DNA of 64,000 nt, from contig NZ_QBKU01000013.1 in NCBI RefSeq assembly GCF_003054325.1, forward strand, positions 55,917 through 119,916, read 5' to 3'. Under the pieces are notes generated by a model. It was given only the letters and a program-made list of their open reading frames with translations, was not told the DNA's origin and did no database searches. Of the stretch, positions 26,767-34,483 are shown piece by piece; position 1 is the first letter of the stretch, and each line of letters opens with the position of its first letter. The DNA comes from Sulfitobacter mediterraneus. Lineage in GTDB: Bacteria; Pseudomonadota; Alphaproteobacteria; Rhodobacterales; Rhodobacteraceae. Made by a program: the position numbers and the translations under genes.

Positions 26767-27921
26767 TCAAATCTCGTCCAGATTGACCCAGCGTGCCTCT
26801 TGCGCTGATTTCAGCACGGCATCGCAGAATTTCATTTCATAATGGCCGTCATCAAACGTGGCCCAGGTGCTGTGATCCCCACGGCTGCCCGCAGCGACAT
26901 CGGCGTAAACCGCACCGAAGAAAGCAAAGAAGCTGTCTGCAAACCCTTCGACATGACCGGGCGGCAAAGAGGCGGCGCGGGTGCCGGTTTCGTTCATCAA
27001 AGTGAAATCGCGCATCAACGTTTGGTTTGGCGCGTCGCGATGCCCGATGAACAGATGATCAGGCGTTTCACTGTCCCAAGCGGCACTGGCCGTGCTGCCG
27101 GCGATGTCCCATTGCAGCGAATTCTTGCGCCCGATGTTGATCTGCGAGGTGGTCATCACACCCCTGGCGCCGTTCTCATATCGGATCATGATCGCGGCTG
27201 CATCGTCGGTGTCGATCGCCACCGGTTCAGTTGTGCCTTCGGCGCTTGAGAATGTTTCAACCGGTCCTGTTGGCCGCTGCCGTTCGGGCAGGAATGTACT
27301 TAGGTCGGCAAACACAGATTTGGCCTTGAGGCCCATGATAAAGCTGGTCAAATCCACCCAATGCGTGCCGATATCACCCACCGAACGCAGGGCGCCGCCA
27401 ACCTCGGATTGCAGCCGCCAGTTCCAGTCGGACGCTTTGGCCAGCCAATCCTGATGATAATGCCCAGTGACAAAACGCAGATCACCCAATTCCCCGGCTT
27501 TCACCATTCCCTGCGCCTGTTGGTTCAACGGATAAAACCGGATGTTGTAGCAGACTGCGCAAATCTTGCCTGACGCTTTGGCTAGCGCTGCCATTTCCGC
27601 CGATTGGGCGCTTGTCATGGCCAAGGGTTTTTCACAAACGACGTGTTTTCCAGCGTTGATAATCGCCTTTACTTGCGGGTAATGCGCATGATTGGGCGAA
27701 GTGACATGCACCACATCAACCGCATCATCCGCCAACAGATCATCAAGTGACGTGTAGGCATGGCCAACGCCGATCTCTGCCGCGCGTGCAGCGCCGCGTT
27801 CTGGCGATGATCCCAACACACCCGCAATGCGCACGCCAAGACGGCGCAGCGCCTGCACGTGCACAGTGCCAATGAACCCGGTCCCAATGACCGCCGCATT
27901 GATTTGCGAAACATCAGACAA
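26767..27921 (-). CDS. Gfo/Idh/MocA-family oxidoreductase
   Basis: 384 residues. 'NAAVIGTGFIGTVHVQALRRLGVRIAGVLGS' is the NAD(P) Rossmann motif; 'NAGKHVVCEKPLAMTSAQSAEMAALAK' holds the catalytic Lys; 'GGALRSVGDIGTHWVDLTSFIMG' supplies the Asp and His of the active site. Its long C-terminal part and 'EGFADSFFAFFGAVYADV' resemble inositol/sugar dehydrogenases of ABC-linked operons. It is 10 bp from the TIM-barrel gene. This is the most canonical of the three dehydrogenases here and a likely first enzyme of the pathway. Confidence 0.86.
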   Translation of the reverse strand: MSDVSQINAAVIGTGFIGTVHVQALRRLGVRIAGVLGSSPERGAARAAEIGVGHAYTSLDDLLADDAVDVVHVTSPNHAHYPQVKAIINAGKHVVCEKPLAMTSAQSAEMAALAKASGKICAVCYNIRFYPLNQQAQGMVKAGELGDLRFVTGHYHQDWLAKASDWNWRLQSEVGGALRSVGDIGTHWVDLTSFIMGLKAKSVFADLSTFLPERQRPTGPVETFSSAEGTTEPVAIDTDDAAAIMIRYENGARGVMTTSQINIGRKNSLQWDIAGSTASAAWDSETPDHLFIGHRDAPNQTLMRDFTLMNETGTRAASLPPGHVEGFADSFFAFFGAVYADVAAGSRGDHSTWATFDDGHYEMKFCDAVLKSAQEARWVNLDEI

Positions 27922-27932
27922 GGTGGGTCTCC

Positions 27933-28661
27933 TTAGACAACAGAATATCCTCCATCCACGGGCACACAGACCCCGGTCATGAATTGGGACGCATCAGACC
28001 CCAGAAACAGCGCCAACCCGGCGATGTCGTCCGGCTGTCCCCAGCGGCCCAGCGGGGTGCGGGCCTCGATGGCATTGGTAAACGCCGGATCTTGCCTTGC
28101 GCGGGCTGATTGTGCGGTGACAATGAAACCCGGCGCGATGGCGTTGACGCGGATACCATCGGGCGCCCAAGCGATGGCCAGCGATTTTGTCATCTGCTCA
28201 ACCCCGGCTTTGGATGCGCCATAGGCAGGGTTCTGGGGTGAGCCAAAGCGGGCATACATCGACGCAATATTGATGACGCGCCCCTGCCGCTTGGCAAGCG
28301 CCCCCTGCAGTGCCATGGCGCAGCGCATGGAGCCGACAAGGTTCACGTTCAGCACATGTTGAAAGAACTCTGGGTCCATCTCTTCGCCGCGCTTGGTGAT
28401 GGCGGCGCAATTGACCAGCACATCCAATTCGCCCCGGCTTTTGGCAAAACTCTCCACGGCATCGGTGTCGGTCACATCAAGCTGCGTATATGGAAACCGC
28501 GCCGCATCCTCGGGCAGGCATTCGGGTTCCGCGCCGGTGATCTCAACCGTGCCCCCCGCGTCCTGAAACGCCCGCGCAATGGCCGCGCCGATGCCGCCAC
28601 GGCTGGCGCCGATCACGATGATCCGGCCGCCGGAAAAATCGAATTTCGCCGCTGCGCTCAT
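27933..28661 (-). CDS. Short-chain dehydrogenase/reductase
   Basis: 242 residues from the ATG at 28661; the 29 residues upstream in frame lie over the LacI operator region and are not SDR-like. The motif 'GRIIVIGASRGGIGAAIARAF' binds NAD(P), 'LVNCAAITKRG' is the NNAG-equivalent, 'RVINIASMYARFGSPQNPAYGASKAGVEQM' contains Ser, Tyr and Lys of the catalytic triad, and the end 'MTGVCVPVDGGYSVV' is typical. It is the first gene of the minus-strand operon, directly next to the LacI operators, and probably oxidises or reduces a sugar alcohol or keto-sugar. Confidence 0.87.
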   Translation of the reverse strand: MSAAAKFDFSGGRIIVIGASRGGIGAAIARAFQDAGGTVEITGAEPECLPEDAARFPYTQLDVTDTDAVESFAKSRGELDVLVNCAAITKRGEEMDPEFFQHVLNVNLVGSMRCAMALQGALAKRQGRVINIASMYARFGSPQNPAYGASKAGVEQMTKSLAIAWAPDGIRVNAIAPGFIVTAQSARARQDPAFTNAIEARTPLGRWGQPDDIAGLALFLGSDASQFMTGVCVPVDGGYSVV

Positions 28662-28733
28662 GACATCACAGTCATTGTTTTGCCGTTTCTGGCCGGTCTC
28701 ATGCCATCCCCCTTTAACGCACTGAATGCGTCT

Positions 28734-28789
28734 TGAAATCGATTTCATTATGACCGATTAGGTCTTTTCAGATCATGAAATCGATTACA
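28734..28789. promoter_or_regulatory. Two LacI-type operators, 42 bp centre to centre
   Basis: TGAAATCGATTTCA (28734-28747) is a perfect 14-bp palindrome with the central CG of LacI/GalR-family sites; TGAAATCGATTACA (28776-28789) is a second copy with one mismatch. The centres (28740.5 and 28782.5) are four helical turns apart, suiting binding by two dimers on one face or a short loop. They lie between the SDR start (28661) and lacI-type start (28849), so they can control both the catabolic operon and the regulator. Confidence 0.72.
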
Positions 28790-28848
28790 TAGTCGGCAAG
28801 ACAAGAGATTCGTGTCAACAGAAAAATGATAGATTGCGACCCGCGCCG

Positions 28849-29874
28849 ATGATTCAGAAACCCGCGACAATTCAGGATGTGGCTCGTGCAGCGGGGGTGT
28901 CGGCCGCGACGGTCAGCCGGGTTTTGACCAACCCCAGCCTTGTCAGCGAGGCCACCCGCGAAACTGTACTCCAAGCGATCAAGAGCACCGAATACAGGGT
29001 CAATCAGGCGGCACGAAATCTGCGCCTGCAACGCGCAAATGCGGTGCTAGTTCTGGTGCCCAATCTCGGCAAGCCGTTTTATTCGGGTATTCTGGCAGGC
29101 ATCAGCGAAGAATTTTCTGGCACAGATTATGCGGTTCTGATCGCCGATACGGACAGTGATCCGATTGTTGATTCCGCCCTGGCCGGATACTTCTTGGATG
29201 GTCGTGTTGATGGTGTGATTTCTTTGGATGGCGGAGTGCGGGCCTCGGCTTTGCGTGAATGCGTCGATCTGGGGGTTGAGGACCGGATCGTCTTTTTGTG
29301 TGAATGGGTCGAAGGCCAAAAGTTCCCCGTCATTTCCAGTGACAACGCCGAAGGGGCGCGGCTTGCCATTCGGCATCTACATGACCTTGGGCATCGCAAG
29401 ATCGCCCATATTACCGGGCCAGACGGGAATGTTCTGACCACGGCCCGGCGCGAGGGCATGGTATCCGAACGCGCCCGACTTGGCTTGCCTGCGCAACCTG
29501 AATGGATCATCCGGGGTGATTTTTCACTGGAATCGGGGCATGACGCAGCAACCCGCATTCTTGCCATGCACGACCGGCCCACAGCTGTCTTTTGCTCGGC
29601 GGACATGGTGGCCTTTGGCCTGATGGCAGGGTTAAAGAGCGGCGGATTACGGGTGCCAGAAGATATTTCTGTCGTCGGGTTCGACGACATCGAAATGTCC
29701 GAATACTATATTCCGGCACTGACAACGATCCGGCAAGACCGCCACGGGCTGGGCCGCCGCGCCGCGCGGGTGCTTTTGGACCGGTTGAAAAACAAAAGCC
29801 TTGAACGCACACCCGAAGTGCCGATCCCGGTTGAATTGATCGTCCGCGAAAGCACTGCGCCGCTGAGGACTTGA
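28849..29874 (+). CDS. LacI-family transcriptional regulator
   Basis: 341 residues. 'ATIQDVARAAGVSAATVSRVLTNPSLVSEATRETVLQAIKSTEYRVNQAARNLRLQRANAV' is the LacI helix-turn-helix and hinge; the remainder is the sugar-binding-like core ('VLVPNLGKPFYSGILAGISEEF', 'RLAIRHLHDLGHRKIAHITGP', 'TAVFCSADMVAFGLMAGLKSGGLRVPEDISVVGFDDIEMSEYYIPALTTIRQD'). I chose the ATG at 28849 since the HTH begins eight residues later; a TTG at 28834 is possible. It is divergent from the ABC/dehydrogenase operon and is presumably its repressor, released by the substrate or an intermediate. Confidence 0.9.
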   Translation: MIQKPATIQDVARAAGVSAATVSRVLTNPSLVSEATRETVLQAIKSTEYRVNQAARNLRLQRANAVLVLVPNLGKPFYSGILAGISEEFSGTDYAVLIADTDSDPIVDSALAGYFLDGRVDGVISLDGGVRASALRECVDLGVEDRIVFLCEWVEGQKFPVISSDNAEGARLAIRHLHDLGHRKIAHITGPDGNVLTTARREGMVSERARLGLPAQPEWIIRGDFSLESGHDAATRILAMHDRPTAVFCSADMVAFGLMAGLKSGGLRVPEDISVVGFDDIEMSEYYIPALTTIRQDRHGLGRRAARVLLDRLKNKSLERTPEVPIPVELIVRESTAPLRT

Positions 29875-29883
29875 ACCCGCTGA

Positions 29884-30675
29884 TTAGCCGATGCCCGCAT
29901 TTGGAGCGCCTGTCACAGATTGCTCAAAGTCCAGATTCACGCCGGTCATCGGGGCCGATGCCGGTGACAGCAGAAACAACGTGCTCCGCGCGGTTTCTTC
30001 GGATGACACCAGCCGCCCAAGTGGCAGTTTGCGCCCGGCTTCTTTCTCCCAGTCTGCGCCATGCCCCAGAATATTGGCCTGCATATTGTGCTCGGCCTCC
30101 GTCCGCACCCAGCCCAGATTGATGCCATTCACGCGAATGCCATCGCGCAGATGCGCATTGGCTGCGTTCTTGGTCAGTGTTTGTAGCGCCCCTTTTGAGG
30201 CGGCATAGAGCGCCAACTCGGGCGGACCGCAATGGGCGTTCATTGATTGGATGTTGACGATCACACCGCTTGCCTCGCGGTTTTGCATATCCTTGATGGC
30301 CTCTTGCATCAGCAGGAACGGCGCACGGGTATTGACGGCGAAAATAGTGTCGAAATCTGCGGCTGTGCCATCGACAACGCTGGCGCGGGTGGTGATCCCC
30401 GCCGCATTGACAAGCCCGTCGATCCGGCCAAACGCCGCTCGCGCACGCTCGGCAATCTGCTGCGCGGCCTCCGGTTCTGCGAGGTTGGCAACAACACAAG
30501 ACACCTCGGCCCGCCCCTTTAATGTATCGCTCAGTGACGCCAAACCTTCTGCGTTGAGATCTGTAGCGAGTATCTGGCGCACGCCTTGTTCCGCCGCCTC
30601 GATTGCAACCGCCCGGCCAATGCCGCTGGCTGCGCCGGTGATGACCAGAGCCATGTTTTCGAGATCTTGTGTCAT
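29884..30675 (-). CDS. Short-chain dehydrogenase/reductase
   Basis: 263 residues. 'MALVITGAASGIGRAVAIEAAEQG' (coenzyme loop), 'DGLVNAAGITTRASV' and 'GVIVNIQSMNAHCGPPELALYAASKGALQTLTKNAAN' (Ser, Tyr, Lys) identify the family; the C-terminus 'SPASAPMTGVNLDFEQSVTGAPNAG' is slightly unusual in lacking the GG of the common 'VDGG'. It converges on the LacI gene with a 9-bp gap and points away from the mocD-like operon. It probably serves the same sugar/cyclitol pathway, transcribed from the 30676-31124 region. Confidence 0.86.
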   Translation of the reverse strand: MTQDLENMALVITGAASGIGRAVAIEAAEQGVRQILATDLNAEGLASLSDTLKGRAEVSCVVANLAEPEAAQQIAERARAAFGRIDGLVNAAGITTRASVVDGTAADFDTIFAVNTRAPFLLMQEAIKDMQNREASGVIVNIQSMNAHCGPPELALYAASKGALQTLTKNAANAHLRDGIRVNGINLGWVRTEAEHNMQANILGHGADWEKEAGRKLPLGRLVSSEETARSTLFLLSPASAPMTGVNLDFEQSVTGAPNAGIG

Positions 30676-31124
30676 GGCGGGTTCCGTTCAGTGTGAAAAG
30701 ATGGCTGCCCGATGGGGTCAGAGATTTACGCCTTGAGGGCAGGGGACAAGACCCGTAAAAATGGCCGCTCGGTTGACAACACGATGGGCGAAATCCCAGA
30801 TTGTTCTGCGTGGCACCGGCGCTCTCCAAAGATCGAATCAAATTCTTGGTGCAGATAGTGACGGGGCAGGGGGGAATAGTCCCGATCAATTCCATCAAAT
30901 TACCTCACATCGGTCTGTTTCCAAGCCAAACGAAATTTCGGTTGCCAAAATTTCAGAGGGTTAAACCACAGATCGTGCGCCTGTCTGATGTGATCTGATG
31001 TGTTGTCGCCTTGCGGGCTGCAACCGAACCCAAGACATTGGACCGAACCCGAAGTCAGAGTGCGCAGACCAACAGCGGGATCGACAATTGCGCGCCGTCA
31101 GAAACGACAACCAGATGAGAGCCG
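30676..31124. promoter_or_regulatory. Divergent intergenic region between SDR and mocD-like genes
   Basis: 449 bp without a convincing gene. It must hold promoters in both directions. Direct repeats are visible: TCTGATGTG twice with a 10-bp period (around 30984-31002), ACCGAACCC at 31023-31031 and 31042-31050 (19-bp period), and a CGAAATTTCG palindrome near 30931-30940. No copy of the TGAAATCGATTTCA operator is present, so the mocD-like operon is probably under a different regulator. Confidence 0.4.
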
Positions 31125-32261
31125 ATGAGCGACGCAGCCCAACCACATTCCGAGATTTCTTCTACCAGAGACTATTCGCTAACCGGCGCATCAAGCCGCC
31201 AAGCCGAAGAGGTCGGGCTTGCCGCGGCTGAGTGGTATCACAGCGATGTCCCGCGCAAGACCATGAAAGCTATGATGAAGCGGCGTGATGGTCCGGCCTT
31301 GCGCGACACGGCTATCTGGATCGCGCTGCATATTCTTTTCGCGGCTGGCGGCATTTATTTCTGGGGCTCATGGATCGCTGTGCCGTTCTGGCTGGCCTAT
31401 GGGGTGATGTATGGCTCGGCCAGCGACAGTCGCTGGCACGAATGTGGCCATGGCACACCGTTTCGCACCCGCTGGATGAACGATGTGGTCTATCACATCG
31501 CGTCCTTCCAGCTCATCCGAAACCCGGTGAATTGGCGCTGGAGCCATGCCCGCCACCATACGGACACGCTCATTGTCGGGCGCGATCCTGAGATTGCGTG
31601 GATGCATCCGATCAACCTGTTTCTAAAGGCGCTGGCTTTTGTTGGTTTTGTAGATACATGGGCCTCATTCAAGACGCTGGCGCGCAATTCACTTGGTATG
31701 CTGTCAGATGATGAAAAAATCTACATTCCTGAAACCGAATGGCCCAAGGCGGCGTTCTGGGCGCGGGTGCATTTGGCGCTTTTTGCCCTGACGGCGCTGG
31801 CGGTTCTGCTGATGCTGGCAAATGGCATGGGGTGGAAATCTGCAATCCCAATCCTGCTGATCGGCGGGCCGCGTGTCTATGGTTGCTGGCACATGGTGCT
31901 GACCGCGTTGTTGCAGCATGGCGGGCTGCCCGAGGACGTGACCGACCACCGCCTGAATTCCCGTACGCTATATATGAATCCGATCAGCCGCTGGATTTAT
32001 TGGAACATGAACTATCACATCGAACACCACATGTTTCCTATGGTGCCCTATTATGCGCTGCCCGCGTTACATGACGAAATTAAACATGACCTGCCCGCGC
32101 CGAACACTTCGATCTGGGATGGCTACAAAGAGATGATGGGCGCGGTGATGAAACAACGACGCGATCCCAGCCATGCGGTGCGCAAGACGCTGCCGCCAAC
32201 GGCGAAACCCTACAACGAATTCCTGCACAAACATGTGCCGGACCGCAGCGATGCGGGCTAA
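31125..32261 (+). CDS. MocD-like membrane di-iron oxygenase (fatty acid desaturase superfamily)
   Basis: 378 residues with two hydrophobic hairpins. The three histidine boxes of the desaturase/alkane-hydroxylase superfamily are HECGH (105-109), HARHH (141-145) and HIEHH (298-302), with extra His at 265. It is followed 29 bp later by a Rieske ferredoxin gene. That pair is the composition of mocD/mocE, which in rhizobia are needed to convert 3-O-methyl-scyllo-inosamine to scyllo-inosamine. I infer an O-demethylating or hydroxylating enzyme for a methylated cyclitol. A lipid desaturase is possible but the neighbours (IolC, dehydrogenases) argue against it. No ferredoxin reductase (MocF) is visible. 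Confidence 0.75.
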   Translation: MSDAAQPHSEISSTRDYSLTGASSRQAEEVGLAAAEWYHSDVPRKTMKAMMKRRDGPALRDTAIWIALHILFAAGGIYFWGSWIAVPFWLAYGVMYGSASDSRWHECGHGTPFRTRWMNDVVYHIASFQLIRNPVNWRWSHARHHTDTLIVGRDPEIAWMHPINLFLKALAFVGFVDTWASFKTLARNSLGMLSDDEKIYIPETEWPKAAFWARVHLALFALTALAVLLMLANGMGWKSAIPILLIGGPRVYGCWHMVLTALLQHGGLPEDVTDHRLNSRTLYMNPISRWIYWNMNYHIEHHMFPMVPYYALPALHDEIKHDLPAPNTSIWDGYKEMMGAVMKQRRDPSHAVRKTLPPTAKPYNEFLHKHVPDRSDAG

Positions 32262-32290
32262 TCCCATCACCTAACCAAACGGAGCAATAC

Positions 32291-32602
32291 ATGCCCTGGA
32301 TTGACGCAATTGCCGCGGATGATGTCGAAGAAGAAGACGTTATCCGCTGGGACCATGACGACAAAACCTATGTGATCATCCGCAGCCCCGATGACGAATT
32401 TTTCTGCACTGCCGGACTTTGCACACACGAACATGTCCACCTGTCTGACGGGATGGTCATGGATCACGAAATCGAATGCCCGCGCCACAACGGGATCTTT
32501 GATTATCGCACCGGCAAGGCTCTGCGCGCCCCGGCTTGCGAGCATCTGAGCACATATGAAACCAAGAAAGAGGGCGACCGGGTTTTCGTGAACGTACCGT
32601 GA
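32291..32602 (+). CDS. MocE-like Rieske [2Fe-2S] ferredoxin
   Basis: 103 residues, full length for a soluble Rieske ferredoxin. The cluster ligands are C44 and H46 ('LCTHEHVHL') and C63 and H66 ('IECPRHNGIFDY'), the CxH-X16-CxxH spacing of the family. The remaining sequence 'DYRTGKALRAPACEHLSTYETKKEGDRVFVNV' is standard. It would hand electrons to the membrane oxygenase encoded just upstream. Its stop overlaps the GTG start of the next gene (GTGA), coupling their translation. Confidence 0.88.
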   Translation: MPWIDAIAADDVEEEDVIRWDHDDKTYVIIRSPDDEFFCTAGLCTHEHVHLSDGMVMDHEIECPRHNGIFDYRTGKALRAPACEHLSTYETKKEGDRVFVNVP

Positions 32603-33402
32603 GCCGCAAATTGCCCACCGTTGCCGACCTGCGTGCGCTCAAAGGCAAAAAACAACTGAGCATGTTGCGGTATTTCACAATAGAAGAGGCCGCCGCCGCC
32701 GAAACCGCCGGGGTTGATATTGCCTCGGTGCCGCCTGAAATTCTGTTCGATCCGCGTTACCGTGAGGTCGCCCCGTCGATTTTTTCAATGACCGGGCAAA
32801 CCCATACGCAATGCGGCACGCCGCTGGATTATCTGCGCTGGTGCAATGACGCGGTCGAACGCGGAGCGGATGCGCTTTATTGCTCTGGCTCGATGCAAAC
32901 GGTCGAGATGTTGGCGCGAGAATATATTCCCGTTGTTGGACATGTCGGTCTGGTACCGGCCCGCGCCACATGGACCGGAGGGTTTCGCGCGGTTGGCAAA
33001 ACCGCCGCTGATGCGCTGCGCCTGTTCGACGAGGTGAAAGCCTATGAAAACGCCGGGGCTATTGCGATAGAATTGGAAGTGGTGCCAGAAGAAGTGGCGA
33101 CCGAGATTTCCAAGCGCGTCAACATCCTTGTGTGGTCAATGGGGGCGGGTGCGGGCTGCGATGCGCAATACCTCTTTTCCAACGATATCCTTGGCTACAC
33201 CGAAGGCCGCGTTCCCCGCCACGCCAAAGTTTACCGCGATTTTCAGACCGAGTATGACCGCCTGCAAAATGAGCGGATCGCGGCGTTTCAGGAGTTTGTC
33301 GCGGATGTTGAAACCGGCGCTTTTCCGAAAGGCGAGCAGTTGGTGAAGAGGCCCGAAAATGAGCTGGACGCCTTTCGCAACCAACTTGAGACGCGGCCTT
33401 GA
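32599..33402 (+). CDS. Divergent PanB-fold protein (ketopantoate hydroxymethyltransferase-like)
   Basis: 267 residues with a GTG start overlapping the ferredoxin stop. The second half aligns by eye with PanB throughout: 'PVVGHVGLVPARATWTGGFRAVGKTAADALRLFDEVKAYENAGAIAIELEVVPEEVATEIS', then 'RVPRHAKVYRDF' and 'YMADVETG'-like 'FVADVETGAFPKGEQ'. The Glu of PanB's LECVP is kept (E160). However, the magnesium-binding Asp of VGDSLG and of LADLPF and the Lys/Glu of VKIEGG appear to be replaced (VPPEI, MTGQT, LYCSGS). It is therefore unlikely to make ketopantoate. It could be a lyase of the PEP-mutase/isocitrate-lyase superfamily, or handle a one-carbon unit released by the oxygenase. Function unknown. 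Confidence 0.75.
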   Translation: MSRKLPTVADLRALKGKKQLSMLRYFTIEEAAAAETAGVDIASVPPEILFDPRYREVAPSIFSMTGQTHTQCGTPLDYLRWCNDAVERGADALYCSGSMQTVEMLAREYIPVVGHVGLVPARATWTGGFRAVGKTAADALRLFDEVKAYENAGAIAIELEVVPEEVATEISKRVNILVWSMGAGAGCDAQYLFSNDILGYTEGRVPRHAKVYRDFQTEYDRLQNERIAAFQEFVADVETGAFPKGEQLVKRPENELDAFRNQLETRP

Positions 33403-33421
33403 GCGGCATTGGCGCTTTGAC

Positions 33422-34474
33422 ATGATTGTGCTTGCCTCTCACGGCATTCGCCTGACATTTGATCCCTCCCTGGGCCAGATCGTCCGCTTTGCGGTGATTG
33501 ACGGGGAGCGTGAAATCGCGCCGCTGCATCGTGCCCCTTGGGACGAGACCGGCGAGGTTTTGCCCGATGGATTGCCGCCACACCTTTATCATTTGGGGGG
33601 CGATTTTTTCTGCGCGCCCTTCGGCGAAGCAAAGGACGGTGCGCCGCCTCATGGCTGGCCACCCAACGCCCGCTGGCATCTGCAAAACGCATCGCCGGAT
33701 CGTTTGTCTGCCCGCCTGACCAAACCAGTTGAGGGCGCGACCGTGACCAAAGAGTTGTGGCTGTGCCCAGATCAGCCGTTTGTCTATCAGCGGCACACAT
33801 TCGTTGGCGGCTCTGGCCGGGTGCCGGTGTCAAACCATGCCAATATTTCGCTGCCCGATGGCGGGCTGATCCGCACCTCGGCCAAACAGGCCTGGGTGAC
33901 CCCACCATCACCGGTTGAACCCGATGTCGCCAGAGGCCGGTCTGGGCTGTCCTATCCGGCGACCGCCACCAATCCAGCGGTGTTTCCAGCCCGCGAAGGC
34001 ACGGTTGATCTGACCCGTTATCCTTGGTTTGACCAACATGAAGACTTTGTATCGGGGGTTGAGGCACCCGGCCATACTTTGGGCTGGACAGCTGTCACGC
34101 GGCCGACCGAGGGGGATGTGTTCCTGTCGCTGCGGCGCGCGGATCAACTGCCGATGACGATGCTTTGGCATTCCAATGGCGGCCGTGATTACCCGCCGTG
34201 GTCGGGGCGTCATACGGGCTGTCTGGGTGTTGAAGAGGGCGCCGCCCAGCACATGCTTGGCGTCGATCACGGCATGTCGCTGAGCGGACCGGGAGACCTC
34301 AAGCTGCACAATGAGTGCGACATGTCGGTTTCGCATGTGATCGGCGCAGTTGCCTGGCCCACTGGGTCGGCTATCCGTTCGGTTGAATTGACGGATCGGC
34401 ATCTTGTTCTGTGCGGTGAAGACGGCAGCCGCCGCGAGGTGCCTTTTGACAAGGATGCGTTGGAGCTGACCTAA
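33422..34474 (+). CDS. Galactose-mutarotase-like protein of unknown function
   Basis: 350 residues from the ATG at 33422; the longer frame begins inside the previous gene. Blocks such as 'YHLGGDFFCAPFG', 'PPHGWPPNARW', 'KELWLCPDQPFVYQRHTF', 'PVSNHANISLPDGG' and 'PWFDQHEDF' resemble the beta-sandwich of aldose 1-epimerases, with His in PPHGW and NHAN at positions like the mutarotase active site. I do not recognise a named family. It follows the PanB-like gene by 19 bp and ends at a bidirectional stem-loop facing iolC. It may epimerise or bind a sugar intermediate. Confidence 0.6.
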   Translation: MIVLASHGIRLTFDPSLGQIVRFAVIDGEREIAPLHRAPWDETGEVLPDGLPPHLYHLGGDFFCAPFGEAKDGAPPHGWPPNARWHLQNASPDRLSARLTKPVEGATVTKELWLCPDQPFVYQRHTFVGGSGRVPVSNHANISLPDGGLIRTSAKQAWVTPPSPVEPDVARGRSGLSYPATATNPAVFPAREGTVDLTRYPWFDQHEDFVSGVEAPGHTLGWTAVTRPTEGDVFLSLRRADQLPMTMLWHSNGGRDYPPWSGRHTGCLGVEEGAAQHMLGVDHGMSLSGPGDLKLHNECDMSVSHVIGAVAWPTGSAIRSVELTDRHLVLCGEDGSRREVPFDKDALELT

Positions 34475-34483
34475 AAGGTCAGC
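34465..34483. terminator. Bidirectional stem-loop spanning both convergent stop codons
   Basis: GCTGACCT-AAA-AGGTCAGC is a perfect 8-bp stem with a 3-nt loop. It covers the TAA of the mutarotase-like gene (34472-34474) and the TGA of the minus-strand IolC gene (34479-34481). No long T-run follows in either direction, so termination efficiency is uncertain. It may mainly shield the two 3' ends. Confidence 0.5.

Noticed and set aside
32599..33402. Genuine pantothenate gene panB
   Set aside because: Metal- and substrate-binding residues appear changed, no panC is adjacent, and it is coupled to a Rieske ferredoxin.
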